Program-made: the position numbers and the translations under genes | Assembly: GCF_002157205.1 (NCBI RefSeq) | Contig: NZ_CP021358.1 | Location: 1,736,001-1,800,000, forward strand | Length of the DNA: 64,000 bases | From: Kushneria marisflavi | GTDB lineage: Bacteria; Pseudomonadota; Gammaproteobacteria; Pseudomonadales; Halomonadaceae | Reading direction: 5' to 3' | In this document: one piece after another, positions 25,700 to 35,724 of the stretch | How the letters are laid out: each line of letters begins with the position of its first letter | Position numbering within the stretch: the stretch's first letter is position 1 | Notes under the pieces: generated by a model | What the model saw: the letters and a program-made list of their open reading frames with translations, nothing else | Database searches by the model: none | What the model was told of the DNA's origin: nothing

Positions 25700-27151
25700 C
25701 TATTCGTCGCCGCGACGCGCGCTGCGCGAGACGATCGCGCTGATGGTACCGGTGGTGGACAGTCCTTCCTCAAAGCCCAGCACCCGTACCTCACCACCGT
25801 TGGCCATGACAGCCTCACCGCCAGCAATCTCCTCGATGCGGTAGTCACCGCCCTTGACCAGCACATCCGGCAGCACGCTGCCAATCAGCTCGGCCGGCGT
25901 GTCCTCACCAAAGGCCACGACCCAATCCACCGCACGCAGGCCGGCCAGCACCGCCATGCGATGCTCAAGCGGCGTGATCGGGCGGCCCTCGCCCTTGAGG
26001 CGAGTGACCGAGGCATCATCGTTGACCGCCACGATCAGCCGGTCGCCCTGTGCTCGCGCCTGCTCAAGATAGCTGACGTGCCCGGCATGCAGCAGATCAA
26101 AGCACCCGTTGGTCATGACGATACGCTCACCGTTGGCCTGGGCGGCGCGTACGGCGGTGACCAACGTCTCGTCATCAATCACACCGTGGCCGGCGGCCAC
26201 ACCATGATCGGCGCTCAGGGCGGCCTCGATTTCAGCTACCGACACCGTGGCGGTCCCGGGTTTGGCGACCACCAGCCCGGCGGCCAGGTTGGCCAGCGCC
26301 ATGGCATCCGGCAGGCTCTGACCGGCCGCCAGCGCCAGCCCCAACGCGCCGATGACAGTGTCACCGGCCCCGGTCACATCAAAGACCTCGCGGGCCCGGG
26401 TCGGCAGGTGCAGTGGCGTCTGGCCCTCGCGGATCAGCGTCATGCCGCGTTCGCTGCGGGTAATCAGAAGTGCTTCAAGTTCGAGCTCGGCACGCAGCGC
26501 TTCCCCGCGAGAGGTCAACTCCTCTTCACTATGGCAGCGCCCGACCACGGTCTCGAACTCGCTCAAATTGGGGGTGATGATGCTCGCCCCGCGGTAGCGA
26601 TGAAAGTCGCTGCCCTTGGGGTCGATCAATACCCGCTTGCCGGCCCGTCTGCCGGCCTCGATCAGGGCCTGAACCTGTGCCAGCGTCCCCTTGCCGTAGT
26701 CGGATAGGATCATCAGATCGGTCTCGGCCAGCGCCTCGCTGACCTGATCCATCATGGCATCGGTATTGACGGCCTCGAGCGAGGACTCGAAGTCCAGTCG
26801 AATCAGCTGCTGGTTGCGACTCATCACGCGCAGCTTGGTGATGGTGGGAATCTCGGCGCTGCGCTGAAAGCGGGTGGCGATCCCGGCCCGGGCCAGCAGG
26901 TCATCCAGAATGGCGGCGTTGTCATCACGGCCGATCAGTCCGGAAAGCGTCACCTGAGCGTTCAGTGCGGCGATATTGAGTGCCACGTTGGCCGCCCCAC
27001 CCGGGCGGTCCTCGCTGTCATCGACGCGTACCACGGGCACCGGCGCCTCGGGCGAGATGCGTGAGGTGGGCCCGTGCCAGTAGCGATCAAGCATGACATC
27101 GCCGACCACCGTGACGCGGGCGCCAGCCAGTATCGCGGGATCAAACATCAT
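25700..27151 (-). CDS. hldE: Bifunctional heptose 7-phosphate kinase / heptose 1-phosphate adenylyltransferase
   Basis: A 483-residue fusion. Residues 1 to about 320 form a ribokinase-type kinase ([32 protein letters not shown]). The last about 145 form a nucleotidyltransferase with [17 protein letters not shown] (HxGH). It makes ADP-heptose precursors for the LPS core together with GmhB (48710) and HldD (34564). The start overlaps the end of the opsX-type gene by 11 nt, and waaA follows 13 bp later, so this is an opsX-hldE-waaA operon. Confidence 0.95.
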   Translation of the reverse strand: MMFDPAILAGARVTVVGDVMLDRYWHGPTSRISPEAPVPVVRVDDSEDRPGGAANVALNIAALNAQVTLSGLIGRDDNAAILDDLLARAGIATRFQRSAEIPTITKLRVMSRNQQLIRLDFESSLEAVNTDAMMDQVSEALAETDLMILSDYGKGTLAQVQALIEAGRRAGKRVLIDPKGSDFHRYRGASIITPNLSEFETVVGRCHSEEELTSRGEALRAELELEALLITRSERGMTLIREGQTPLHLPTRAREVFDVTGAGDTVIGALGLALAAGQSLPDAMALANLAAGLVVAKPGTATVSVAEIEAALSADHGVAAGHGVIDDETLVTAVRAAQANGERIVMTNGCFDLLHAGHVSYLEQARAQGDRLIVAVNDDASVTRLKGEGRPITPLEHRMAVLAGLRAVDWVVAFGEDTPAELIGSVLPDVLVKGGDYRIEEIAGGEAVMANGGEVRVLGFEEGLSTTGTISAIVSRSARRGDE

Positions 27152-28244
27152 GGCGCACGCTCCCGGCAGCCTTGTCGTGATCGGCGGTCAATGCCAGCAG
27201 CTCATCGAGCCGATTGATGACATCCTCAAAGGTAATCAGTGACATCGCATCCTCATGGCGTACGCGGGTGCCCCAGACGATCTCGTCCGGCGACTTGTGC
27301 AGATGGGTGGCCACGGCATCGGGATAGCGGTTGACGACGTGTTCGCGCCAGCACCAGGGGGCGGCGCGCTCGGGATTGGTGGTAGCGAAAAGCCCCAGTA
27401 CCGGGGTGTTCATGGCATTGGCCATGTGGACCGGTCCGGAGTCGGGGGCGATCACCATGCGCGCCTCGTCGATCAGCGCCAGAAGCCCCTTGAGCGAGGT
27501 ACGCCCCAGCAGATTGACCGGCGAGGCCTCGCTGACGCCGGCGGCAATGCGCTCACACATTTCGAGTTCCTGTGTGCTGGTGCCACCGGTCAAAAAGGTG
27601 GTCAGACCGTGGCGGCGCCAGGCATGTTCAATGACGGCTGCGTAGCCTTCCGCCGACCAGTTGCGGAAATTGCGAAGCCGCGGACTGGCACACGGACTGA
27701 TCACCAGCGCCGGCCGACCGTCCAGAATCTGTCGGGCTTCCTCCCGGGCGGCCTCCGGCAGCGGAATGCCCCACTCAAGCCGGTCATCATCAACGCCCAG
27801 CTCGCGGGCAAAGTCCATGAACGACTCAAGTACGTGGGCCTTCGGATGCGGCGTGAGCTGGCGGTTGGTAAACCAGGTCTGCCAGTCCTTGGCGCGAGCG
27901 CGATCGTAGCCCAGGCGCACACGCGCCTTGAGCCCCAGCGAGAGGATGCTGGCACGAATGGACTGCTGCATGTGAAGCAGCACGTCAAAGGGCGTATTAC
28001 GCAGCTCGCGCCAGATGTTGCGCATGCCGGCAAGCCCGGTGGACTTGTCATACACCACGAACTCGACCCCGGGGAGGCCGGCCAGTAAACTGTGCTCCGC
28101 CCGACCGATGATCCAGGTGATTCGGGCAGTGGGCCACTGGCGCTGCAACGCCCGAACGGTCGGTACGAGATTGCAGACATCGCCAAGTGCGGATAACCGC
28201 AATACACAGATATGCGCGGGTTGCGCGGGCAAAGGATGCTTCAT
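27141..28244 (-). CDS. Heptosyltransferase I, OpsX-like (GT9)
   Basis: A 367-residue GT9 protein. [20 protein letters not shown] is the N-terminal donor fold, followed by [13 protein letters not shown] and the C-terminal [19 protein letters not shown] nucleotide-sugar site. The wording resembles Haemophilus OpsX more than E. coli WaaC. OpsX adds the first heptose to phosphorylated Kdo. The start ATG 28242-28244 follows a GGGAAG site. It overlaps by two bases with the start codon of kdkA on the other strand. Confidence 0.82.
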   Translation of the reverse strand: MKHPLPAQPAHICVLRLSALGDVCNLVPTVRALQRQWPTARITWIIGRAEHSLLAGLPGVEFVVYDKSTGLAGMRNIWRELRNTPFDVLLHMQQSIRASILSLGLKARVRLGYDRARAKDWQTWFTNRQLTPHPKAHVLESFMDFARELGVDDDRLEWGIPLPEAAREEARQILDGRPALVISPCASPRLRNFRNWSAEGYAAVIEHAWRRHGLTTFLTGGTSTQELEMCERIAAGVSEASPVNLLGRTSLKGLLALIDEARMVIAPDSGPVHMANAMNTPVLGLFATTNPERAAPWCWREHVVNRYPDAVATHLHKSPDEIVWGTRVRHEDAMSLITFEDVINRLDELLALTADHDKAAGSVRHDV

Positions 28245-28965
28245 GCGGATGATGACTTCCCGAAAAGCGAATGCGCACATTCTATATGATGCCCAAACGG
28301 CCCCACAAACCGGCCAGTCGGCGCTGGTGCCCGAACACTTCACCGGCAGCTGGTGGCGTTCGCATGGGGCCGTCACCGGTCAGGCTCCCGGACGCGGAGA
28401 AAGCCTGTTCGTGCGTGCCGGTGAGCAGGCATGGGTACTGCGTCACTACCGCCGCGGCGGCCTTGTGGCACGTGTCAGCGCCGAGCATTATGTCTGGACA
28501 GGCCCTGAGCGCAACCGCGCCTTTCAGGAATGCCGACTGCTGGCCACCCTTTTTGACCGTGGACTGCCGGTCCCCCGGCCGATCGGTGCCTGCGTCTGGC
28601 GCTCCGGTCTCGTCTATCAGGCCGCGCTCATCACTCAATGCATTGATGGCGCACGGCCGCTGGCCTCACTGGTGCAGGCGCCGGACGCCGCCAGCCGACA
28701 GGAAGCGCTTTTGACCAGGTGTGGTCGCATGATCCGCCGTTTTCATGACGAAGGTCTTGACCATGTCGATCTCAACGCTCGCAATATCCTCATCGACGAC
28801 CAGAACATGCCCTGGCTGATCGATCTGGATCGCTGCCGGCTGCGCGCCCCCGGTCGCTGGCAGTCGGGTAATCTTGCACGTCTTGAGCGTTCTCTGGAAA
28901 AGTTTGCTCCCGGACAGGCCGAAACCCTTATGGCCCCCATCAACCACGGATACCAATCGAGTTAG
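28243..28965 (+). CDS. kdkA: 3-deoxy-D-manno-octulosonic acid kinase
   Basis: A 240-residue kinase of the KdkA/RIO-like fold that phosphorylates Kdo in the LPS inner core. LRHYRRGGLVARV carries the ATP-site Lys/Arg region; GLDHVDLNARNILIDD is the catalytic loop (His-x-Asp-Leu-x-x-x-Asn), and LIDLDRCRLR the metal-binding segment. The first ATG of the MRMM cluster (28243, 28249, 28252) has AAAGGATG upstream. If 28243 is used, its ATG shares AT with the opsX-like start. Haemophilus and Vibrio cores with one phosphorylated Kdo use this enzyme. Confidence 0.88.
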   Translation: MRMMTSRKANAHILYDAQTAPQTGQSALVPEHFTGSWWRSHGAVTGQAPGRGESLFVRAGEQAWVLRHYRRGGLVARVSAEHYVWTGPERNRAFQECRLLATLFDRGLPVPRPIGACVWRSGLVYQAALITQCIDGARPLASLVQAPDAASRQEALLTRCGRMIRRFHDEGLDHVDLNARNILIDDQNMPWLIDLDRCRLRAPGRWQSGNLARLERSLEKFAPGQAETLMAPINHGYQSS

Positions 28966-28968
28966 ACC

Positions 28969-29706
28969 ATGCCTCGTTCAAGTGAAGATTCCCTGCGGTT
29001 TCGACTGCGCGCCACGGCCTTTTTTGCCCTGTTCAACCTGATGTTTGTCTGGCTGTTGTCGCTGCGCTATCTGCCAATGGTCCAGATGCCCCCGGAAGCT
29101 CTGGGCATCATATGGCTGGTCTGCGCCTGGCTGGGCGGCTTTGGCACGCTGGCTTTTGCAGTCTGGCTGTTGCCGGCGCTGCTGTCGCTGTTTTTGAAGC
29201 GGCGCATGCTGATCTGGCCATGCGCCGTGCTGGGCACGCTGGGACTGGGCGCAATCTGGGTGGATACCCAACTGTTTTCTGCTGTCGGTGACCACCTGGT
29301 GGACCTGTCGGGTGAGCACAAGCCGGCGTTGTCCACGGCTCAGTGGGCCATCACCGGTGGCGGCCTGGTACTGATCGCGCTGGTCGAGCTGTGGCTCTCC
29401 TGGCGCATCATGGCTCGTGCCCGGCGCATCACATTCCCGGTCTGGAGCCTGGTACTGCTGATGCCGGTGCTGTTGATGACAAGCGTGGGCATTGATATCG
29501 CCTCCGATACTGATCAAACGGCCGCGCTTCATCCCCAGGACAGCGACCGCCAGGCGCTGATGGGCGAGCCGGCCACGCCGGTGCCGGAGGCGCGCGAAGC
29601 CGCCAGCCAGCGTGATCAAAACAGTGGGCCGGCCATCGATGACAGCGCCGACCCGACCGAGCGCGATACCACGGCCATCCCCGATGATGTCGAGGACACT
29701 CCATGA
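28969..29706 (+). CDS. Stand-alone YejM/LapC-like membrane domain (DUF3413-like)
   Basis: A 245-residue integral membrane protein with five likely helices (about 16-34, 44-76 as one long or two short, 82-104, 125-146, 156-177) and an acidic Pro/Asp/Glu tail. The pattern FFALFNLMFVWLLSLRYL, then GTLAFAVWLLPALLSL, IWVDTQLFSAVGDHL and ALVELWLSW parallels the N-terminal membrane domain of E. coli YejM (PbgA/LapC), which tunes LpxC degradation through LapB. The periplasmic sulfatase-like domain of YejM is absent. It starts 3 bp after kdkA and its stop overlaps the GT2 start (ATGA), so it belongs to the LPS operon. The relation to YejM is from pattern only. Confidence 0.68.
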   Translation: MPRSSEDSLRFRLRATAFFALFNLMFVWLLSLRYLPMVQMPPEALGIIWLVCAWLGGFGTLAFAVWLLPALLSLFLKRRMLIWPCAVLGTLGLGAIWVDTQLFSAVGDHLVDLSGEHKPALSTAQWAITGGGLVLIALVELWLSWRIMARARRITFPVWSLVLLMPVLLMTSVGIDIASDTDQTAALHPQDSDRQALMGEPATPVPEAREAASQRDQNSGPAIDDSADPTERDTTAIPDDVEDTP

Positions 29707-30509
29707 CGACCCCCGCCGCACGCACGCCCATCACGGGGGTTGTGATCACGCTGAACGAAGCGGCGAACATCGAGGCGTGTCTTGCCTCGCTGGGGCGCGT
29801 ATGCGATGAGCTGATCGTGGTGGACTCGGGGTCCGTGGACGACACCTGCGCACTTGCCCGGGCCCTTGGTGCCCGGGTGATCGAACAGCCCTATCTGGGC
29901 GATGGCCCGCAGAAGAACGTGGGGCCGAAGGCCGCGACCCATCGCTGGGTGCTGTCGCTGGACGCCGATGAGCGTCTGACCGATCAGGCCGTGGCGGCTC
30001 TGCAGGCGCTGTCGCTTTCGACCACAACGCATGACGCCTTCGCCCTGCGGCGGCGCAATTTCATCGGCTCTCGCTGGGTGAAGCGCTGCGGCTGGTATCC
30101 CGATTACTGCCTGAGACTGTTTGATCGCGATCGCACGGCCTTTTCCGACTCGCGCCAGCACGCAAGCGTACAGGCCACCTCCCCCTGTGAGCTGGACGCC
30201 GATCTGGAACACTACTCCTTTGCCAATCTTGCCGAGCTTTTCACCAAGGCCGGCGGCCGTTTTTCCACCCGAGCGGCCAAGATCATGTATCTCAAGGGCA
30301 AGAAAGTGAACGCTTGCTCACCGTTTATCCACGGTGCCAACGCCTTTATGCGCAAGTATCTTTTTCAGCGCGGCTGTCTGGCGGGGCTGGACGGTTTGTC
30401 GGTATCGCTCTCGGCCGGCGTCAATGCCTACCTGAAATACGCCAAGCTTCTGGAGTTTCAGCGCGACCCTCAGGTCCGCGAGCGTGAGGACTTCAACCGG
30501 GTCTGGTAA
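29703..30509 (+). CDS. Glycosyltransferase family 2, WaaE/LgtF-like
   Basis: A 268-residue GT2 enzyme: TGVVITLNEAANIEACLASL, LIVVDSGSVDDT, the metal motif LSLDADERL, and GWYPDYCLRLFDRDR. The layout matches WaaE/LgtF beta-1,4-glucosyltransferases that put glucose on heptose I. It shares ATGA with the upstream membrane gene. The C-terminal part has a probable membrane-associating helix (GLDGLSVSLSAGVNAYLKY). The acceptor is inferred from context only. Confidence 0.85.
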   Translation: MTTPAARTPITGVVITLNEAANIEACLASLGRVCDELIVVDSGSVDDTCALARALGARVIEQPYLGDGPQKNVGPKAATHRWVLSLDADERLTDQAVAALQALSLSTTTHDAFALRRRNFIGSRWVKRCGWYPDYCLRLFDRDRTAFSDSRQHASVQATSPCELDADLEHYSFANLAELFTKAGGRFSTRAAKIMYLKGKKVNACSPFIHGANAFMRKYLFQRGCLAGLDGLSVSLSAGVNAYLKYAKLLEFQRDPQVREREDFNRVW

Positions 30510-30581
30510 GACTTTCTGCGGCAGCCGCCATCACTGATCCGACATCAACTTTTGCATCATCACTGGCCCTGCTGCCCCTTC

Positions 30582-30601
30582 ATGCGCCACCCTTGGCGCA
30601 T
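30582..30601 (+). terminator. Hairpin between the GT2 and GT4 genes
   Basis: ATGCGCCA (30582-30589) pairs with TGGCGCAT (30594-30601) around a 4-base loop, just before the GT4 start at 30616. The trailing CGATTCCTTT is only weakly T-rich. This may be partial attenuation or a translation-control structure. Confidence 0.4.
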
Positions 30602-30615
30602 CGATTCCTTTACAG

Positions 30616-31668
30616 GTGAGTGATTTCTTGCATATCTGTCACGTCAATCTGGCGCGCAATTTTCGCGGCGGCGAACGCCAGACCCAGCTTCTGATCGAGC
30701 AGCTGGCCGCCCATGACATTCCCCAGACGCTGGTGTGTCGTCAGGATTCGCCGCTGCGTCAGGCGCTGTCCGGCATCGAAGGACTGGGCATGGTGGCCGC
30801 CGATCAGATGTGGGTCGGCCACAAGCATGTGCCCGAGGTGGATCTGGTCCACGCCCATGAAGCCCGCGCCGTGCACTGGGCCTGGTGGCATTCGAAGCTT
30901 CGCCGCACGCCCTATGTGCTGACCCGCCGCGTCCCGCAGCCGATCAAGGACAAGTGGTTCAACCGCCGAACCTACAAGGGCGCGGCGACGGCGGTGGCCA
31001 TTTCCTCGCCGATCGAGGCACATCTCGAGGCACGTCGCTGGTGCCCGGTCACGCATATCCCGAGTGCCCTGTCGCACTTTACCCGCAACGCGACCGTGGT
31101 CGAGACGCTGAAAAACCGCTTCGAAGGTCGCTATGTGGTGGGTCATGCCGGCGCACTGGTGGATCGTCACAAGGGCCAGAGCCTGATCATCGAAACGGCT
31201 CGCCGGCTGGCCGACACGCATCCCGATATCGTGTTTCTGCTGCTGGGCAGTGGCGAGGACGAAGCGCGCTTCAAACGCGAAAGCGAAGGCCTCGATAACG
31301 TTATCTGGGAGGGTTTTCAGTCCAACGTGGGCGATTATCTGGCCGCGATGGATCTGTTTGTTTTCCCATCGCGTAATGAGGGGCTGGGCTCGACGCTTCT
31401 GGATGTCATGGATGCCGAGGTGCCCATCATTGCAAGTGATGTCGACGGCATTCCCGATATCGTCATCGACAATGAAAGCGGCGTACTGATTCCGCCCAAC
31501 GATGCCAATGCACTGCATGATGCGGTGCTGGCCATAAAGGACGACCCTGCCCGTGGCGCACGCCTGACCCGCGGTGCCTGTCAGCGCCTGGAAGCCTTCA
31601 CCCCCGAGACCATGGCCAGCCAGTACCGCGCACTTTATGCGCAGCTGCTCGGCACGAGTGATGCCTGA
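30616..31668 (+). CDS. Glycosyltransferase family 4, likely LPS core
   Basis: A 350-residue GT-B enzyme. The N-terminal HICHVNLARNFRGGERQTQLL binds acceptor side; GHAGALVDRHKGQSLIIETA, LLLGSGEDEARFK and the sugar-nucleotide motif PSRNEGLGSTLLDVMDAEVPI are typical GT4. The second acidic residue of the usual EX7E motif is Asp. The start appears to be GTG 30616 with a poor ribosome site. It follows the GT2 gene by about 106 bp. Likely adds a core sugar; donor and acceptor unknown. Confidence 0.82.
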   Translation: MSDFLHICHVNLARNFRGGERQTQLLIEQLAAHDIPQTLVCRQDSPLRQALSGIEGLGMVAADQMWVGHKHVPEVDLVHAHEARAVHWAWWHSKLRRTPYVLTRRVPQPIKDKWFNRRTYKGAATAVAISSPIEAHLEARRWCPVTHIPSALSHFTRNATVVETLKNRFEGRYVVGHAGALVDRHKGQSLIIETARRLADTHPDIVFLLLGSGEDEARFKRESEGLDNVIWEGFQSNVGDYLAAMDLFVFPSRNEGLGSTLLDVMDAEVPIIASDVDGIPDIVIDNESGVLIPPNDANALHDAVLAIKDDPARGARLTRGACQRLEAFTPETMASQYRALYAQLLGTSDA

Positions 31669-31744
31669 GCCGACACGCGCGCACACCGGCGCCTGAACGT
31701 GGCATCATGCACGCAGTGAAGACGTATGCTTATCGGGAGAGGTC

Positions 31745-32848
31745 ATGGAAAAAATCAGGGTTGGGGTCATCTTCGGCGGCAAGTCGGCCGAGCATGAAGT
31801 GTCACTACAGTCCGCCCGCAACATCGTCGATGCCCTTGATCGCGAGCGCTTTGACGTCACGCTGATCGGCATCGACAAAAAGGGGCAGTGGCACGTCAAC
31901 GATGCCGAGCGCTATCTGGACAATGCCGACGACCCTTCCCGTATTGCGCTGCATCATTCGCAGCGCGATCTGGCCGTCATGCCCGGGCGCGAGCAGTCGC
32001 AGCTGATCGAGCCCGACCGGCAGCAGGCGCTCGAGCAGCTTGATGTGGTCTTCCCCATCGTGCACGGCACGCTCGGCGAGGATGGCTCGCTGCAGGGTCT
32101 TTTGCGCATGGCCAACCTGCCCTTTGTCGGCAGCGGCGTGCTGGGTTCCTCGGTCAGCATGGATAAGGACGTGACCAAGCGACTGCTGCGCGATGCAGGC
32201 CTTGCCGTGGCGCCCTTTGTCACCCTGACCCGCCGCCGCGCGGCCGATACCGATTTTGACACCCTGAGTGGTCAGCTGGGCACGCCGCTGTTCGTCAAGC
32301 CGGCCAACCAGGGCTCCTCCGTCGGGGTCAGCCGGGTCACCAGTGCCGTAGAGCTTGAGAAGGCGCTGGCGCTGGCCTTCTCCTTTGATCACAAGGTGCT
32401 GGTGGAATCCGCCATCAAGGGTCGCGAGATCGAGTGCGCCATTCTCGGCAACGACACGCCCGAGGCCAGCGTCTGCGGAGAAGTGGTGCTCAGCGATGAC
32501 GGTTTCTATTCCTACGACACCAAATACATCAGTGAGTCCGGCGCCGCCGTTGCCGTCCCGGCCGACATCGATGCCAATGCCAGCGACGAAATTCGCCGCA
32601 TTGCGCTGCGCGCCTTCGAGACGCTGGAGTGTCAGGGTCTGGCCCGCGTGGATGTATTTTTAACCCCGGACAACCGCGTGATCATCAATGAGATCAACAC
32701 GCTGCCCGGGTTTACCCGCATCAGCATGTATCCCAAGCTCTGGCAGTCCAGCGGCATGGCCTACCCGGCACTGGTCACGCGTCTGATCGAGCTGGCGCTT
32801 GAGCGTCACGCCCGTGACCAGGCGCTGGACAGCGACCGGCACGACTGA
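31745..32848 (+). CDS. ddlA: D-alanine--D-alanine ligase, DdlA type
   Basis: A 367-residue ATP-grasp ligase making D-Ala-D-Ala for peptidoglycan. [15 protein letters not shown] (catalytic Glu/Ser), [32 protein letters not shown] and [17 protein letters not shown] are all present. The length and the omega-loop region ([18 protein letters not shown]) point to the longer DdlA form rather than the shorter DdlB usually found with ftsQAZ. The ribosome site is GGGAGAGG. It is probably transcribed on its own from the 76-bp gap before it. Confidence 0.93.
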   Translation: MEKIRVGVIFGGKSAEHEVSLQSARNIVDALDRERFDVTLIGIDKKGQWHVNDAERYLDNADDPSRIALHHSQRDLAVMPGREQSQLIEPDRQQALEQLDVVFPIVHGTLGEDGSLQGLLRMANLPFVGSGVLGSSVSMDKDVTKRLLRDAGLAVAPFVTLTRRRAADTDFDTLSGQLGTPLFVKPANQGSSVGVSRVTSAVELEKALALAFSFDHKVLVESAIKGREIECAILGNDTPEASVCGEVVLSDDGFYSYDTKYISESGAAVAVPADIDANASDEIRRIALRAFETLECQGLARVDVFLTPDNRVIINEINTLPGFTRISMYPKLWQSSGMAYPALVTRLIELALERHARDQALDSDRHD

Positions 32849-32902
32849 CGCGCTGACCGTCACCGGCCCGTGCCGCGGCGGATGAAATGAAAGGAAGCGG
32901 CC

Positions 32903-33535
32903 ATGGACATCACCTACTGGGGGCTTTTTCTGGGCGCGGCGCTGATGATCAATCTGACGCCGGGGCCGGACATGTTCTACCTCATGGCACGAAGCGCCAG
33001 CGGCGGCCGTCGTGAAGGGCTGGCCGCCGGCGCCGGACTGTGGTGTGGGGCCATGGTGCATGTACTGGCTGCTGCGCTGGGCCTGTCGGCCATCGTCATG
33101 GCTTCGGCCACGGCATTTACCGCCGTCAAGCTGGCGGGCGCTCTGTATCTGTTCTACCTCGGCGTGCAGGCGATCCGCAACGCCGGGCAGCAGTTCCAGC
33201 CGCCTGCGGCGTCGACCCGGCGGGCCTCCGATGCATGGGGTGCCTTTCGCCAGGGCGTGCTGGTAGATCTACTGAATCCCAAGACAGCGCTTTTCTTCAT
33301 GGCCTTTCTGCCCCAGTTCGTACGGCCCGAGGCCGGCCCGGTGGCTGCGCAACTGCTGCTTCTGGGCACATTGACGGTGGCCGTGGCGGTGCCAATTGAA
33401 CTGGCCATCATCCTTGGTGCCGCGCGTCTGTCCAACGGGCTGCGCCGACGGCAACGCCTGACAAAATGGATGGATCAGCTATTGGGCACGGTCTTTATCG
33501 GCCTGGGACTGCGCCTTTTGACCGTGACCCGCTGA
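32903..33535 (+). CDS. LysE/RhtB family amino-acid exporter
   Basis: A 210-residue membrane protein with about six helices. The signature NLTPGPDMFYLMARSASGG, LYLFYLGVQAIR and LVDLLNPKTALFFMAFLPQF mark the RhtB branch, which exports homoserine, threonine, leucine or related amino acids. Start after AAAGGAAG. It converges with waaF with 12 bp between stops. Substrate unknown. Confidence 0.9.
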   Translation: MDITYWGLFLGAALMINLTPGPDMFYLMARSASGGRREGLAAGAGLWCGAMVHVLAAALGLSAIVMASATAFTAVKLAGALYLFYLGVQAIRNAGQQFQPPAASTRRASDAWGAFRQGVLVDLLNPKTALFFMAFLPQFVRPEAGPVAAQLLLLGTLTVAVAVPIELAIILGAARLSNGLRRRQRLTKWMDQLLGTVFIGLGLRLLTVTR

Positions 33536-33547
33536 CGTTTGCCCTGA

Positions 33548-34567
33548 TCAGTCGACGGTCAGGGTCTCGATCACCCGGGCAGGCGCCAGATCATTGAGAC
33601 AGCGCGTATGGCCCAGAGGACAGATGCGCTCAAAGCACGGCGAGCAAGAGAGGTTGAGCCAGTGAATATCCCGGGCCTGCGTCAGTGGTGGCGTATAGTT
33701 GGGCGTGGAGGAGCCATAGATCGCCTGCACATGCGTGCCCACCGCCGCGGCCACATGCATCAGCCCGGAGTCATTGCTCACCGCCTGTTCACAGGCACCC
33801 AGCAGGTCAACGGCGTCGGTCAGCGTGGTCTGGCCACACAGATTGAAAACGCCCTCGAGTCCCTGACTGATCTCCTCCCCGGCCTCCGTATCCTTTGGCC
33901 CACCCAGCACAATGACCTGATATCCCCGCACCGTCATCGCCTCGGCCACTTGGCGAAAATAGGTCAGCGGCCACTGCTTGGCCGGGCCATATTCGGCGCC
34001 GGGCATCATCGCGATCAGCGGCTGATGCAGGCCATGCGTTTCCCGCAGCGTCTGCTGCCGCGCGGCATCCACCTGCAGACGTGGCTCCGGGATCGCATCG
34101 GAGGTGCCCTCGACCGGCAGCCCCAGCGACACGAAACGCTTGACCGTCTGATCCAGCACGACCTTGTCGAGTGCTCTTCGCTCGGTGAGCACGACATAGC
34201 GCTGCTCACCGGTAAAACCGACCCGCCGAGGGATGCCGGCAAAAAACGGCACCAGCGCGGATTTCAGCGAGCGTGGCAGCACGATCGCTCGATCGTACGC
34301 CCCCTTCAGTGATCGACCCAGCCGCCAGCGTGTCCGCAGTCCGGTTTCACCGTGACCGGTCTCGAGCACGATGGTCCGACGCACCTGCGGCATGCGCTCG
34401 AGCATCGGCGCCGACCACTTTGGCCCCATGACATCAATCACGCAGTCAGGGTCATGTGTTTTCAGCGTGATAAAAAGACTCTGGGCCATGACCATGTCGC
34501 CGACCCACGAGGGGCCGACGACCAGGATGCGCTCACCGCGGGCACTGCGTTGCGACGAATCACTCAC
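33548..34567 (-). CDS. waaF: ADP-heptose:LPS heptosyltransferase II
   Basis: A 339-residue GT9 enzyme adding heptose II. The N-terminal [35 protein letters not shown] and [32 protein letters not shown] (shown in part) are diagnostic of WaaF. The cysteine-rich end ([18 protein letters not shown]) is also typical of WaaF. It overlaps hldD by 4 nt (ATGA at 34564-34567). Confidence 0.95.
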   Translation of the reverse strand: MSDSSQRSARGERILVVGPSWVGDMVMAQSLFITLKTHDPDCVIDVMGPKWSAPMLERMPQVRRTIVLETGHGETGLRTRWRLGRSLKGAYDRAIVLPRSLKSALVPFFAGIPRRVGFTGEQRYVVLTERRALDKVVLDQTVKRFVSLGLPVEGTSDAIPEPRLQVDAARQQTLRETHGLHQPLIAMMPGAEYGPAKQWPLTYFRQVAEAMTVRGYQVIVLGGPKDTEAGEEISQGLEGVFNLCGQTTLTDAVDLLGACEQAVSNDSGLMHVAAAVGTHVQAIYGSSTPNYTPPLTQARDIHWLNLSCSPCFERICPLGHTRCLNDLAPARVIETLTVD

Positions 34568-35523
34568 GAACTACGCTTCCCCGTCACACCGAGCGCTTCC
34601 ATGTAATCTGCAACACCCCTGGCCAGACCGCGGAACTCCCGGTCGTAGCCGGCCTGACGCAGAGACGATATGTCGGCGCAGGTGTAGCTCTGGTAGCGGC
34701 CCTTGAGGTGCTCAGGGAAGTCGATGAACTCGATCTCGCCTCGTCCGGTCATTTCGATCACCGTCTCGGCGATGGTCCTGAAGGGCTCGGCGCGCCCGGT
34801 GCCCAGGTTGAAGATGCCGGAGCGGTCGGGATTGTCGAGAAACCACAGGTTCACATCCACCACATCATCGACATGGATGAAGTCACGGCTCTGCATCCCG
34901 GCCTCATAACCGTCATAAGCGCCGAACAGTTTCGGGTTCTCGCCATTCATGACCTGGGTGTAGTGATGAAAGGCCACGCTTGCCATCGAGCCCTTGTGCT
35001 GCTCGCGCGGTCCATAGACGTTGAAATAGCGAAAGCCTACCACCTGAGTGGTCAGCTGATCCCAGCGCGCGCGCACGTACTGATCAAAGAGCAGCTTGGA
35101 ATAGCCGTACACGTTGAGCGGCTTTTCGTGCTCGCGCGTCTCGATAAAGACGTCGCTGCCCCCGTAGGTCGCGGCAGAAGAGGCGTAGAGAAAGGGAATC
35201 TGGTGAGTCTGGCAGTAATCGAGCAGTACCTTCGAGTACTCGAAGTTGTTCTCCAGCATGTACTTGCCATCCCACTCGGTCGTGGCCGAGCAGGCGCCCT
35301 CATGGAAGATGGCCTCGATCCGCGGCAGTCGGGCATCGCGTCGGACCCGCTCAAGGAAGTCGTCCTTGTCGAGGTAGTCCTGAATCTGACAGTCCGCCAG
35401 ATTGCGAAACTTCGTGCCGTCGGTCATGTCATCAACGACCACAATATCCTCGCGGCCGCGCGCATTGAGTGCCTTGACCAGATTGGCGCCAATAAAGCCG
35501 GCACCGCCGGTAACGACGATCAT
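34564..35523 (-). CDS. hldD: ADP-L-glycero-D-manno-heptose-6-epimerase
   Basis: A 319-residue NADP-dependent epimerase, the last step of ADP-heptose synthesis. The Rossmann motif [13 protein letters not shown], the [16 protein letters not shown] block, the catalytic Tyr-x3-Lys ([13 protein letters not shown]) and [20 protein letters not shown] are present. It is translationally coupled to waaF and diverges from glyQ over 200 bp. Confidence 0.96.
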   Translation of the reverse strand: MIVVTGGAGFIGANLVKALNARGREDIVVVDDMTDGTKFRNLADCQIQDYLDKDDFLERVRRDARLPRIEAIFHEGACSATTEWDGKYMLENNFEYSKVLLDYCQTHQIPFLYASSAATYGGSDVFIETREHEKPLNVYGYSKLLFDQYVRARWDQLTTQVVGFRYFNVYGPREQHKGSMASVAFHHYTQVMNGENPKLFGAYDGYEAGMQSRDFIHVDDVVDVNLWFLDNPDRSGIFNLGTGRAEPFRTIAETVIEMTGRGEIEFIDFPEHLKGRYQSYTCADISSLRQAGYDREFRGLARGVADYMEALGVTGKRSS

Positions 35524-35724
35524 GAGACGTACTCCTGCATTGAATTCGAAAGGCAGTGCCGCCGAATGCGCCTGTCACATGACAAGCGTAGCGTCTCGTG
35601 GACGCCCTATCCGGCTCATCTGCCATGGCTCGGACGTCGTCGAATCGACGCAGCCCTATAACCCGCATGGCGCTGATTGTATACTTGTGGGCTATTGAAT
35701 TCATGGGCCAACGGTGGTTCCCCG

